In this document: in pieces, positions 18,196 to 26,911 of the stretch | Position numbering within the stretch: position 1 is the first letter of the stretch | Layout of the letters: every line of letters begins with the position of its first letter | Assembly: GCA_024697225.1 (NCBI GenBank) | Contig: JAILGA010000131.1 | Location: 1 to 59,593 of the forward strand | From: Lachnospiraceae bacterium | GTDB taxonomy: Bacteria; Bacillota; Clostridia; Lachnospirales; Lachnospiraceae | Direction of reading: 5' to 3' | Length of the DNA stretch: 59,593 nucleotides | Position numbers and translations under genes: made by a program | The notes under the pieces: generated by a model | Databases searched by the model: none | Told to the model about the DNA's origin: nothing | Seen by the model: only the letters and a program-made list of their open reading frames with translations

Positions 18196-18922
18196 ATACG
18201 TTGTATTTGACTATGCAGTAAACAGCCCGGAAGGCGTCCTTAAGGCCGATCTTTTTGCCTTCGTCATAGGCCCTGGGAGCATATGAGATGGGAACCTCGT
18301 ACAATTGAAGCTTTCTTTTTGCAATTTTTGCCGTTATTTCGGGTTCAAAGCCGAAGCGGTTCTCTTCGATGGGTATCGACTGGATCACTTCCCGCCTGAA
18401 CATCTTGTAGCAGGTCTCCATATCGGTGAGAGACAGGTCTGAAAAGACGTTGGATATGAGGGTGAGCATCTTGTTGCCAAACTCGTGCCAGAATCCGTCT
18501 ACTCTCAGGGATCTTCCTCTGGCATATCTCGAGCCGTAGACCACATCGGCGTCCGCCGCACCGTTTATAAAAGGTGAGATGAGCTTTACAAACTCCTTCG
18601 GATCATATTCGAGATCGGCATCCTGAACGATGACCAGATCACCGGTCGCGGCCTTAATGCCATGCCTGAGCGCGGCTCCCTTGCCCATGTTTTTGCGGTG
18701 GAACAGAACGCGGTCCACCTTGTCCCTGAGACTCTGTTTTATGAGCTCTCTTGTGCCGTCGGTTGAAAAGTCATCCACAAGGATGATCTCGGTTCTGACC
18801 CCGCAGTCACGCACTTTATCCACGACTGTTTCCAGTGTGTCCACCTCGTTGTATACCGGGATCACAACCGAGAGCAAAAGATCAGCATTCCCGGTGATTT
18901 TAGCTGTTTCTCTGTGTGTCAT
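18188..18922 (-). CDS. Glycosyltransferase family 2, polyprenyl-phosphate glycosyltransferase type
   Basis: A GT-A enzyme of about 244 residues resembling dolichol-phosphate mannosyltransferase: [36 protein letters not shown], and the DXD-type QDADLEYDP. It has no C-terminal membrane helices. Such enzymes load a sugar onto undecaprenyl phosphate at the cytoplasmic face. The GtrA protein at 21182 is the usual flippase partner for the product. GGAGG lies six bases before ATG 18922; an in-frame GTG at 18928 is less likely. It is embedded in antisense orientation between two phosphonate genes. Confidence 0.88.
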   Translation of the reverse strand: MTHRETAKITGNADLLLSVVIPVYNEVDTLETVVDKVRDCGVRTEIILVDDFSTDGTRELIKQSLRDKVDRVLFHRKNMGKGAALRHGIKAATGDLVIVQDADLEYDPKEFVKLISPFINGAADADVVYGSRYARGRSLRVDGFWHEFGNKMLTLISNVFSDLSLTDMETCYKMFRREVIQSIPIEENRFGFEPEITAKIAKRKLQLYEVPISYAPRAYDEGKKIGLKDAFRAVYCIVKYNVFM

Positions 18923-18980
18923 ATACACCTCCGTCGGACAATACCTGTTTAGTATATCACAACAGCAGGGAATGAAAAAC

Positions 18981-19010
18981 TTGCATAATGGTATTTTTGA
19001 AGACTATTAT
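18981..19010 (+). promoter_or_regulatory. Promoter for the iron alcohol dehydrogenase gene
   Basis: TTGCAT (18981-18986), an 18-base spacer and TATTAT (19005-19010). The -10 matches at five of six positions. The gene starts about 72 bases downstream. Confidence 0.45.
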
Positions 19011-19081
19011 TATACGGATATATTCTGTTTACCGGAGGGATCAGCTGGTTTTGATATTCACAAAAAGAAAGGTAAGGAAGA

Positions 19082-20224
19082 ATGAAGGAAACAATGATCA
19101 TTCCCTGTGATGAGGGATATGGGGCACTGAAGGAATACCTTACAGACAAGGGCGTACACAGGATCTTTCTGGTTTGCGGAAAATCCTCGGAGCGTCTGGA
19201 GATAGGCCGGTTTTTTCACAGGCTGGAGGATGAAGGAACGCTCGAAGTCGTGAGATTTTCCGACTTTACGCCGAATCCCGAGATATCTTCCGCATATGCG
19301 GGGATCCGCCTTTGCAGGGAAAAGAAGTGTTACATGATCGCGGCGATAGGCGGCGGAAGCCCCATGGATGTGGCCAAATGCGTAAAGCTTTTCTATAACG
19401 CGGATCTTAATGAGGATGTGACGACACAGGACTGCGAGCCGTGCGATCTTCCTTTTCTTGCGATTCCCACAACTGCGGGTTCGGGGAGCGAGGCGACCAG
19501 ATTTGCCGTTGTCTACCGCGACAGGAAGAAGCTCTCGATCACTGACGACGATGCCCTTCCGGATGCGGTACTGCTTGATCCGGATACTCTCGCGGGACTG
19601 CCCGGGTATCAGAAGAAAGCAACTCTTTTGGATGCGTTGTGTCATGCGGTTGAATCCTACTGGTCGGTGAATGCGACGAAGGAAAGCAGGGAATACGGCA
19701 GGGAGGCGATACGTCTTATCGTTTACAATTATGCTTCCTATGTGGCGGAGGATCCCGCGGCCAGGGCACCGATGATGCGGGCATCGAATCTCGCCGGAAA
19801 GGCGATAAACATTGCACGTACGACGGCGGGTCACGCGATGTGCTATAAGCTGACAACCGGGTACGGGCTTGCCCACGGGCACGCCGCAGCTCTGTGTGTT
19901 GATGCGCTGTGGAAGTGGATGGCCCAGGAAAAGCTCCGGGAAGCCGGCAGTGAAGAACTCGAAGAGACACTCAGACAGCTCTCGGTTATCATCACCGGAA
20001 ATGAGGCCGCGGTTCCTTCGGACGGCGCGGCATTTTTCCATGAACTTGTATACGATAAACTTGCGATGGAGAGGCCGAAGCTCAGAGCCTCTTCGCCGGA
20101 AGAAGCTGACGCGGAGCTTGCTCCGCTCGCAGAGTATGTTAACCCTGAGCGCCTAAAGAACCATCCGGTCGATCTCGACCACGAAACGCTGATGAAGCTG
20201 TACAGGCGGATCGCGCAGGTGTGA
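19082..20224 (+). CDS. Iron-containing alcohol dehydrogenase, probable phosphonoacetaldehyde reductase
   Basis: A 380-residue group III (iron-dependent) alcohol dehydrogenase: cofactor loop GGGSPMDVAK, PTTAGSGSEAT, and metal ligands in LLDALCHAVES plus the two histidines of AGHAMCY and LAHGHAAA. Members such as PhpC and FomC reduce phosphonoacetaldehyde to 2-hydroxyethylphosphonate. The position next to PEP mutase and phosphonopyruvate decarboxylase, with no 2-aminoethylphosphonate aminotransferase nearby, points to this role. A purine-rich site (AAGGAAG) precedes the ATG. rsmA follows after 13 bases. Another aldehyde substrate cannot be excluded. Confidence 0.87.
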   Translation: MKETMIIPCDEGYGALKEYLTDKGVHRIFLVCGKSSERLEIGRFFHRLEDEGTLEVVRFSDFTPNPEISSAYAGIRLCREKKCYMIAAIGGGSPMDVAKCVKLFYNADLNEDVTTQDCEPCDLPFLAIPTTAGSGSEATRFAVVYRDRKKLSITDDDALPDAVLLDPDTLAGLPGYQKKATLLDALCHAVESYWSVNATKESREYGREAIRLIVYNYASYVAEDPAARAPMMRASNLAGKAINIARTTAGHAMCYKLTTGYGLAHGHAAALCVDALWKWMAQEKLREAGSEELEETLRQLSVIITGNEAAVPSDGAAFFHELVYDKLAMERPKLRASSPEEADAELAPLAEYVNPERLKNHPVDLDHETLMKLYRRIAQV

Positions 20225-20237
20225 GGGTGATGTGTCG

Positions 20238-21080
20238 ATGAGTACCGGTGAAACCAGAAAAAAACTTGAGAGCAGGGGATTTTCCCCGAACAAAAGATTC
20301 GGTCAGAATTTTCTGACGGATGAGAATGTGCTGGACGGCATAGTGGATGCGGCCGGGATAGAACCGGCCGACACGGTGCTTGAGATCGGCCCGGGAACCG
20401 GAGCTCTGACAAAACGCCTTGCAAAAAGGGCGGCAAAGGTCATTGCAGTCGAGATAGACCGGGGCCTTGCCGGTATGCTGGAGGAGGAGTTCCGGGATGA
20501 TGAGCACGTGCGGATAATCTGCGGGGATATCCTGAAGACGGATCTTGGCGCGCTTTTGAAGGAGCATGCACCTGTAAAGGTCGTGGCAAATCTCCCGTAT
20601 TATATTACAACCCCCATTTTGCTCGAACTTCTGCCGAAGGAAAACCTGTTTGAAAGCTTCGTGATCATGATACAGAAAGAGGTGGCGGACAGAATGAGCG
20701 CGGCTCCCGGTAATAAGGATTACGGTGCCCTGTCGCTTGTGATACAGTATTACGGAAAGCCGCGGATTGTAATGGAAGTTCCGCCGTCCGCGTTCTATCC
20801 GGCACCTGAAGTGACATCGTCCGTGGTGCGTATAGACAGGCATGAAACCCCGCCGGTTGACACGAAGGATCCGGACAGGATGTTCGCCGTCATCCGCGCT
20901 GCTTTCGGCAAGCGCAGGAAGACACTTGCAAATGCCGTGAGTTCCGATCCCGGACTGGAAATCAGCGCCGCAGGTATGAGATCAGCGCTCAGATCCATGG
21001 GGCTCGATGAGGCTGTAAGGGGAGAAGCACTGTCGCTGTCTGATTACGCTGGGCTTTGTGACCGGTTATTTCTTTCGTGA
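20238..21080 (+). CDS. rsmA: 16S rRNA (adenine1518/1519-N6)-dimethyltransferase RsmA (KsgA)
   Basis: A methyltransferase of about 280 residues that dimethylates two adjacent adenines at the 3' end of 16S rRNA. It opens with FSPNKRFGQNFLTDENV, has the SAM motif LEIGPGTGALT, and the catalytic NLPYYITTPI. The C-terminal helical domain contains AAFGKRRKTLANAV. Start ATG 20238 fits GAGGGTGA; an in-frame GTG at 20232 is also possible. It is a housekeeping gene embedded in the surface-glycan region and probably transcribed with the dehydrogenase gene. Confidence 0.96.
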   Translation: MSTGETRKKLESRGFSPNKRFGQNFLTDENVLDGIVDAAGIEPADTVLEIGPGTGALTKRLAKRAAKVIAVEIDRGLAGMLEEEFRDDEHVRIICGDILKTDLGALLKEHAPVKVVANLPYYITTPILLELLPKENLFESFVIMIQKEVADRMSAAPGNKDYGALSLVIQYYGKPRIVMEVPPSAFYPAPEVTSSVVRIDRHETPPVDTKDPDRMFAVIRAAFGKRRKTLANAVSSDPGLEISAAGMRSALRSMGLDEAVRGEALSLSDYAGLCDRLFLS

Positions 21081-21142
21081 CGGCAGCATGCGTATAAGAT
21101 AAGAGCCGTTTTCGTTAAGCCGGGCATCCCGATTCGCAATTC

Positions 21143-21171
21143 TTGACGTCTCCAATGCCGGGTGATAATCT
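21143..21171 (+). promoter_or_regulatory. TTGACG-N17-TAATCT promoter, gtrA copy
   Basis: TTGACG (21143-21148), 17 bases, TAATCT (21166-21171), then ten bases to ATG 21182. This is the third exact copy of the promoter seen divergently at 13091-13167. No ribosome site precedes the ATG. Confidence 0.6.
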
Positions 21172-21181
21172 CATAACTATT

Positions 21182-21601
21182 ATGAAAAAGCTTATTGAAA
21201 AATACCACGAACAGATATCTTACCTTTTCTGGGGCGGAATGACCACGCTTGTCAGCTATGCGACTTACTTTGTCTTTTCACGCCTGTTCGATCTCGACCC
21301 GCTGATCTCCAACGTTCTATCCTGGATATGTGCGGTGGCGTTTGCCTATGTCACGAACAAAATCTTTGTATTCAGATCCGCGTCCTGGGAGCCCGGGGTT
21401 GTGGCGAACGAGGTCTGGAAGTTTGTTTCCGCGCGTATTTTCTCCTTTTTTCTGGAGATGGCCATCATGTTCGTCTTCGTGAAGCTCTTTCATTTCAATG
21501 ATCTTGTTGTCAAGGTCTGCGCGAATATCGTCGTTGTTATCGTGAATTATTTCCTGAGCAAGTTCCTGATCTTTGCAAAGAAGAAAGGCAGGGAAGAATG
21601 A
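21182..21601 (+). CDS. GtrA-family membrane protein
   Basis: A 139-residue protein with four membrane helices typical of GtrA: ISYLFWGGMTTLVSYATYFV, a helix containing SNVLSWICAVAFAYVTNKIF, one around residue 88, and a last helix ending VNYFLSKFLIF. GtrA proteins are thought to flip polyprenyl-phosphate sugars for glycan side-chain modification. The GT2 gene at 18188 could make the substrate. The frame is open from 21143, but that region holds the promoter, so ATG 21182 (MKKLIEK) is chosen. Its stop overlaps the start of pncB by four bases. Confidence 0.9.
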   Translation: MKKLIEKYHEQISYLFWGGMTTLVSYATYFVFSRLFDLDPLISNVLSWICAVAFAYVTNKIFVFRSASWEPGVVANEVWKFVSARIFSFFLEMAIMFVFVKLFHFNDLVVKVCANIVVVIVNYFLSKFLIFAKKKGREE

Positions 21602-22800
21602 AACAGATAATCACATCTTTGCTGGAAAATGATCTGTATAAGTTTTCGATGGGTCAGGCGATCTATCATCAGTTCCCGGGGTATAAAGCGACCTGGGATT
21701 TCAAATGCCGCAACAGCGACGTGCGCTTTACACCGGAGATGGTGGAGGAGATAAAGAGGCAGATCGCCATGTTCTGTGAGCTTAGTTTCACTGAGGAGGA
21801 GCTTTCTTATCTCGACGGCATAAAGTGGCTGAAGGGTTCGTACATCGATTATCTGAGGCTTTGGCACCCGCGGTATGAGGATTTTTCCATCACGCGGGAC
21901 GCGGAATGCGGCCTCTCCGTGGAGATAAGCGGCACCTGGCTCTCTTCTTCCATGTGCGAGGTGCCGACCCTGGCGATCATCAATGAAGTATACTTCAGTA
22001 TGGCTTATGATATGGATAGGCTGATGACCTCCTTTGAAAAGAGACTTGAAAGGAAGATAGACGATCTGCGGACCGGAAGGTACGAGATAGGAGCCTTCAG
22101 CGAATTCGGACTGCGCAGACGCCTTAGCGGCGCGGCGCAGGAGCTGGCGGTAAGATCTCTGCGCGACGCCTCGTATAAGGGTTCGACCTTTGTGGGAACC
22201 TCAAATGTATATCTGGCAAAGCTGTTAAACTTAAAACCCGTGGGGACCATGGCCCATGAGTGGATCATGTGCGTGGGACAGGGCAATCACAGGCACAATC
22301 CCGCTTATTCCAACTGGTACGCGCTCGATGCCTGGGTAAAGGAGTACGGGATCCTAAACGGAACGGCGCTGACTGACGCCGTGACGACGGAATGCTTCCT
22401 CAGGGATTTCCAGCTCACCTTTGCCACGCTGTTCTCCGGCGTGCGTCATGATTCCGGCGACCCGTACGAGTGGGGAGAGAGAATACTCTCACACTACGCG
22501 GCTTTAGGTGTCGATCCCGCCGCAAAAACGCTTTTGTTCTCTGATGCGCTGGATTTTGAGCGCGCATCGAAAATATATGCCCATTTTAAGGATAGGGCAA
22601 AGGTTGCCTTCGGTATCGGCACTTATATTGCCAACGACACCGACGAAGAGCCGCTCAACATCGTCATAAAGCCCGTCAGATGCAACGGTCAGGATGTCGC
22701 CAAGATATCCGATACCGAGGGCAAGGGCATGTGCAGGAATCCCGAATATGTGGAGTTTTTGCAAAGATGCATTGAGTGGCGGATGAAGCACGAGAAGTAA
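21598..22800 (+). CDS. pncB: Nicotinate phosphoribosyltransferase
   Basis: A 400-residue NAPRTase of the PncB type, converting nicotinate and PRPP to nicotinate mononucleotide in NAD salvage. Family marks: LLENDLYKFSMGQA at the start, FGLRRRLSG, GTSNVYLA, MAHEWIM, and VRHDSGDPYEWG, which carries the PRPP-binding region. The ATG overlaps the gtrA stop (ATGA). tatD starts directly after the stop codon. The three genes probably form one transcript. Confidence 0.95.
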   Translation: MKQIITSLLENDLYKFSMGQAIYHQFPGYKATWDFKCRNSDVRFTPEMVEEIKRQIAMFCELSFTEEELSYLDGIKWLKGSYIDYLRLWHPRYEDFSITRDAECGLSVEISGTWLSSSMCEVPTLAIINEVYFSMAYDMDRLMTSFEKRLERKIDDLRTGRYEIGAFSEFGLRRRLSGAAQELAVRSLRDASYKGSTFVGTSNVYLAKLLNLKPVGTMAHEWIMCVGQGNHRHNPAYSNWYALDAWVKEYGILNGTALTDAVTTECFLRDFQLTFATLFSGVRHDSGDPYEWGERILSHYAALGVDPAAKTLLFSDALDFERASKIYAHFKDRAKVAFGIGTYIANDTDEEPLNIVIKPVRCNGQDVAKISDTEGKGMCRNPEYVEFLQRCIEWRMKHEK

Positions 22801-22801
22801 A

Positions 22802-23590
22802 ATGATATTTGACACACACGCACATTACGATGATCACGCCTTCGATGAGGACCGGGAGGAGCTGCTGTCAGGGCTTTCTGAGAGCGGAATAGGCTCAGTT
22901 GTGGATGTGTGCGCCGACATGGACGATCTTGACCGGATACTTGCGCTTGCGGAAAGGTTTAAGACAGTTTATGCCTCGGTGGGCGTCCATCCCTCGAATG
23001 TGGCATCGCTGAACGAAGATCATATGGAGCTTTTGAAGCGCGCCTGCGATAATCCAAAGGTGGTTGCCGTTGGAGAGATCGGACTCGACTATCATTACCG
23101 TCTCGAGGATGATCCCTCAGAGACCGATCCGCCGAGGGATGTACAGAAAAAGTGGTTCATCAGACAGCTTGAGCTGGCAAAAGAGACGGGGATGCCGGTG
23201 ATCATTCACTCAAGAGATGCCACGGCGGACACGCTGGAGATCATGCGGGATGCGCATTCACACGGGATAACAGGAGTCATACACTGCTTTTCCGGGAGCG
23301 CGGAAACCGCGAAGGAATATCTGAAGATGGGATATTATCTGGGGATAGGCGGCGTGATCACCTTTAAGAACGGCAGGGTTCTTCGCGAGGTGGTGGAAGT
23401 ATCCCCGATGGAAAAGCTTGTTATCGAGACCGATTGTCCGTACCTTGCCCCGGTGCCGCACAGGGGAAAGCGAAACGATTCGCGCTATCTTCCTCTTGTA
23501 GTGAAGGCTGTCTCAGACATCAAGGGCATCAGCGAGGAAGAGGTGATACGGATCACCGAGGAAAACGCGAAGAGATTGTACAGGTTGTAG
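22802..23590 (+). CDS. tatD: TatD-family metal-dependent deoxyribonuclease
   Basis: A 262-residue TIM-barrel hydrolase with all TatD motifs in order: DTHAHYDDHAF, GEIGLDYHY, IIHSRDA, IHCFSGS, ETDCPYLAP. It is a 3'-5' DNase-type enzyme thought to serve DNA repair or turnover. Start ATG 22802 lies just after the pncB stop. It is the last gene before a clear promoter at 23653. Confidence 0.95.
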   Translation: MIFDTHAHYDDHAFDEDREELLSGLSESGIGSVVDVCADMDDLDRILALAERFKTVYASVGVHPSNVASLNEDHMELLKRACDNPKVVAVGEIGLDYHYRLEDDPSETDPPRDVQKKWFIRQLELAKETGMPVIIHSRDATADTLEIMRDAHSHGITGVIHCFSGSAETAKEYLKMGYYLGIGGVITFKNGRVLREVVEVSPMEKLVIETDCPYLAPVPHRGKRNDSRYLPLVVKAVSDIKGISEEEVIRITEENAKRLYRL

Positions 23591-23652
23591 AACAACAGAT
23601 AAATCCTGCCTCATACCCATCTAATTGTAATCTCACGAATCTCCACATTTCT

Positions 23653-23681
23653 TTGACAAGCGTATACACCTATGATAAACT
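23653..23681 (+). promoter_or_regulatory. Promoter of the TPR-glgB operon
   Basis: Consensus -35 TTGACA (23653-23658), a 17-base spacer and TAAACT (23676-23681). It lies in the 195-base gap between tatD and the TPR gene, leaving a leader of about 100 bases. Confidence 0.6.
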
Positions 23682-23785
23682 ACAACGGATAGTGTTCATT
23701 CATGGGGAAAATACCAAATATGGCCATCGAAGCTCTGCCGTGATCCCGGACTGCAAAGATGACACATATTCTACAGGAGAGGGCT

Positions 23786-26700
23786 GTGGATAAGTACGAG
23801 TATAAGCTGCGCGCGGAAGAGATCAAGAACCTGATCGGGGAGGGTCGATACGCGGAAGCGGTACAGATAGCCGATACTGTCAACTGGAAAAAGGTCAAGA
23901 GCGTAAAAATGCTCTGTACCATCAGTGATCTTTATAAGATCAACCGCCGCTACGAAGAGAGCATGGAGATCCTGATGATAGCCTACGAGCATTATCCGGA
24001 GGGCAGATACATCATCTATTCTCTCTGTGAGCTTTCAATAAAGCTTCAGAAGATCGTTCAGGCAATCGAGTATTTCAAGGAATTTGTCAGGATAGCCCCG
24101 CACAACACAAGCAGATATATATTGCAGTACAAGCTCTACGTGGCGCAGGATGTCAGCATAGAGGAACGCATAGCCGTGCTGCAGGAATTCAAGAAGCACG
24201 ACTACCGCGAAAAGTGGGGTTATGAGCTGGCATTTTTGTATCACAGAGTCGGACTGACCACAGAGTGTGTGGAGGAATGCGACGAACTGTTTTTGTGGTT
24301 CGGCGGCGGCCGCTATGTCATGAAGGCACTGGAACTCAAGGCTCTGCACGAAAAACTCTCCCCCGAACAGCAGAGGGTGTATGAGAGATACAGAGTGGGT
24401 ATGCAGGATCCCCAGGCCTCCGCGGCAAAAGAAAGCGACAATTACGACAACGATCGCGATGAGATGGGACACAATGAGAGCGTGTCCGCCGTAACGCCTC
24501 CGGAAGAAGCGGAGGACGGTGAATTCCACGTCAAGACCGTGGACGTGGGACAGTATAACACCATCAATCTGCAGCAGGTCATAGCCGAAAGTCTCAGAGA
24601 GCTCCAGAAGAACGCCGAAAAACCGCCCAGGCGGGAAGAGAAGCCACAGGCAAAGATGCCGGCTGATGATATGGTATCCCAGGATACCAAGGTTGTGGGC
24701 GGGCGCGAAGAGGAGCCGCAGGATGACGATACGGCAAACACCGGTATACTGGGGATCACGGAGGAGGATCTTGAGGCATACGAGGAAGACAATGCCGAGA
24801 CCGAAGAAAAGAAGAGCCCCGATGAACCCGACTCCTTTGCACTGAATATGAAACATACGGCGAATTCCATCGCCACGGACGAAACGATCTGGATGCCCAG
24901 CATTCCGGATATGGCAAAGTATCAGGCGGAGGATGAGCCTGTATATGAGGAGCCGGTTCAGATAAATGCAAGAACCATAGCCCAGGCCACGGGAGAGATA
25001 CCCATGGCGGTCCCGGTCGAAACACCACGCGGTATCCCTGAGACAGAAATGGACGCAGTGACACCGGATGGAAGGGCAGTTGAGGAAGCGCTGCAGCCGG
25101 AATCCCGTCAGACAGGTGAAAAGCGGCTGGTGGAGGAGCTTCAGAATGAGATCATAAGTTCCGAGGAGGAGGCCAGAAGAATCCGCGCAGCCGAGAGACG
25201 GGCGGAATTAAAGAGCAGAGAGAGCAGCGGAATGCGGCAGGTGTCTATGGATACCAGGCGCATGGGGCAGACCAGGGAATATGTTCCGGTGCTGCAGCCA
25301 GTCATCAAGGAGACTCCCAGAGAAGAATTCCTTCAGAATGCAAAGACCGGCGGAAACCGCGTTGTGAGGCCCGGCGGGGAAAACGGTTTTGATTCGCTTC
25401 TGTCCCAGGGATCGGACGGACAGATAAGCCTGGCGATGGATGAAGCCAGGGCGATAGAGCGTCAGATAACGGGGCAGATAAGCATTGAAGAATTTCTGAC
25501 CGGCTGGGAAGATCACAAGAAAGAACTCGCAAACGGCCAGAAGGATTCCGTATCGGAAAACGTTCGTCAGAGAACTGATGAAATCTTTAAGGAATACGAC
25601 GAAAACGAAAAGAGAGATCTCCAGCACAGACTGGAGGAGGCTCAGAACGAGGCCATAAGACGCGAGGCAGAGGACAAAGAACAGACAGAAAATGCCGTGG
25701 CTGAAGAGGCATTAACCGTAGAACCCGGTGCAGGATCATTACCGGAAGCCGCTGAAACATCCGAAGAGAAGCCGGCGGAGGAGACTGCGGGAGAGGCTGT
25801 TTCGGGCGAGCCGGCGGCAGACGAAGCCGAGGGATCCGCATCTGCGGAACCTTCCGGAGATGCCGGTGAAACAGCAGCTGCCACGCCTGCCGGGGAAGCA
25901 GCAGAGAATAAACATGAAAAGACAGGAAGGCACTCAAGGGAGGAGATAGCGCATCAGCTGGCTGTATTGGAGGGACGCATCTCTCCTGACGCGCCAGTCA
26001 AATCGGTGACGGAAAAAGCCGACGATGCGGAGATTCAAAAGGCTGAAAGCGAGGCAGTGCAGCCCGCGCCGGATGCAGGTGCTGTCCGGGAAGCCATGCA
26101 GCCTGCACCCATTCCCGCTGCCGATGATCAGACAGATGATGAAGCGGCCTTCAGGGTCATGACCCAGGAGGAAAAGGAACTTTTCGGCCCTTATATCCAC
26201 AAAAAGCGCTCAAGACAGCAGATAGTGAACGCTATCGATTCCATAAGCATGGCGGCCTACGCCGGCAATTGCATTATAACCGGCGAGGAGGGCGCAGGTA
26301 CCATAAATCTGGCCAAGGGGCTTATACGTTCGGTTCAGCTGTCGGATTCGAATTTCTCGGGACAGATTGCCAAAATATCGGGACGCGCGATGAACAGAAA
26401 GCGCGTGGATGCCATAATCGACAAGCTTTCGGGCGGTGCGCTCATAGTGCAGGGAGCCGGCAGCATGAACAATGAGACTACCGGGGCCATGATGAGCGCG
26501 CTTCAGAGCGAAAACAAGGGTATCATAGTTATCCTCGAAGATACCCGCAAGAATATGGAGAAATACCTGAAGAAGCATCCGGAGCTCGAGAGCGTCTTTA
26601 ACGTCCGCGTCGATGCGCAGGCACTGGCGACCAGAGAGCTGGTATCATATGCGAAGCAGTATGCTCTCGACAGGGAGTATTCCATGGACGAATTCGCCGT

Positions 26701-26899
26701 ACTTGCGCTGCATAAGCGCATCGACGAGATGCAGACGGCAGAGCACGAGGTCACTATAGCTGAAGTCAGGGAGATCGTGGACGAGGCGATAAAGAGAGCA
26801 TCAAAAGGGAGTCCTTCACATTTCTTTGATGTTTTGCTCCAAAAGCGTTATGATGATGATGACATGATCATCTTGCGCGAAAAAGACTTCTTGCGATGA
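23786..26899 (+). CDS. Large TPR protein with acidic linker and degenerate AAA+ module
   Basis: A protein of about 1,037 residues that I cannot assign a function. Residues 1-220 are helical TPR-like repeats (EGRYAEAVQIADT, RRYEESMEILMIAYEHYPEG, QAIEYFKEFVRIAP). A long low-complexity middle (about 230-800) is rich in Glu, Ala and Pro. The C-terminal ~240 residues resemble an AAA+ core of the CbbX/SpoVK kind, but the Walker A reads GEEGAGTIN without the lysine, and Walker B reads ALIVQGAG without DE, so ATP hydrolysis is doubtful. Start: GTG 23786 after AGGAGAGGG; an upstream ATG at 23759 lacks such a site. glgB follows 12 bases later, so a role near glycogen is possible. Confidence 0.8.
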   Translation: MDKYEYKLRAEEIKNLIGEGRYAEAVQIADTVNWKKVKSVKMLCTISDLYKINRRYEESMEILMIAYEHYPEGRYIIYSLCELSIKLQKIVQAIEYFKEFVRIAPHNTSRYILQYKLYVAQDVSIEERIAVLQEFKKHDYREKWGYELAFLYHRVGLTTECVEECDELFLWFGGGRYVMKALELKALHEKLSPEQQRVYERYRVGMQDPQASAAKESDNYDNDRDEMGHNESVSAVTPPEEAEDGEFHVKTVDVGQYNTINLQQVIAESLRELQKNAEKPPRREEKPQAKMPADDMVSQDTKVVGGREEEPQDDDTANTGILGITEEDLEAYEEDNAETEEKKSPDEPDSFALNMKHTANSIATDETIWMPSIPDMAKYQAEDEPVYEEPVQINARTIAQATGEIPMAVPVETPRGIPETEMDAVTPDGRAVEEALQPESRQTGEKRLVEELQNEIISSEEEARRIRAAERRAELKSRESSGMRQVSMDTRRMGQTREYVPVLQPVIKETPREEFLQNAKTGGNRVVRPGGENGFDSLLSQGSDGQISLAMDEARAIERQITGQISIEEFLTGWEDHKKELANGQKDSVSENVRQRTDEIFKEYDENEKRDLQHRLEEAQNEAIRREAEDKEQTENAVAEEALTVEPGAGSLPEAAETSEEKPAEETAGEAVSGEPAADEAEGSASAEPSGDAGETAAATPAGEAAENKHEKTGRHSREEIAHQLAVLEGRISPDAPVKSVTEKADDAEIQKAESEAVQPAPDAGAVREAMQPAPIPAADDQTDDEAAFRVMTQEEKELFGPYIHKKRSRQQIVNAIDSISMAAYAGNCIITGEEGAGTINLAKGLIRSVQLSDSNFSGQIAKISGRAMNRKRVDAIIDKLSGGALIVQGAGSMNNETTGAMMSALQSENKGIIVILEDTRKNMEKYLKKHPELESVFNVRVDAQALATRELVSYAKQYALDREYSMDEFAVLALHKRIDEMQTAEHEVTIAEVREIVDEAIKRASKGSPSHFFDVLLQKRYDDDDMIILREKDFLR

Positions 26900-26911
26900 G
26901 AGGAGCGGGCC

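Noticed and set aside
19058-20041. 327-codon minus-strand frame opposite the alcohol dehydrogenase
   Set aside because: The plus-strand protein has all metal-binding motifs; the antisense frame is a shadow.
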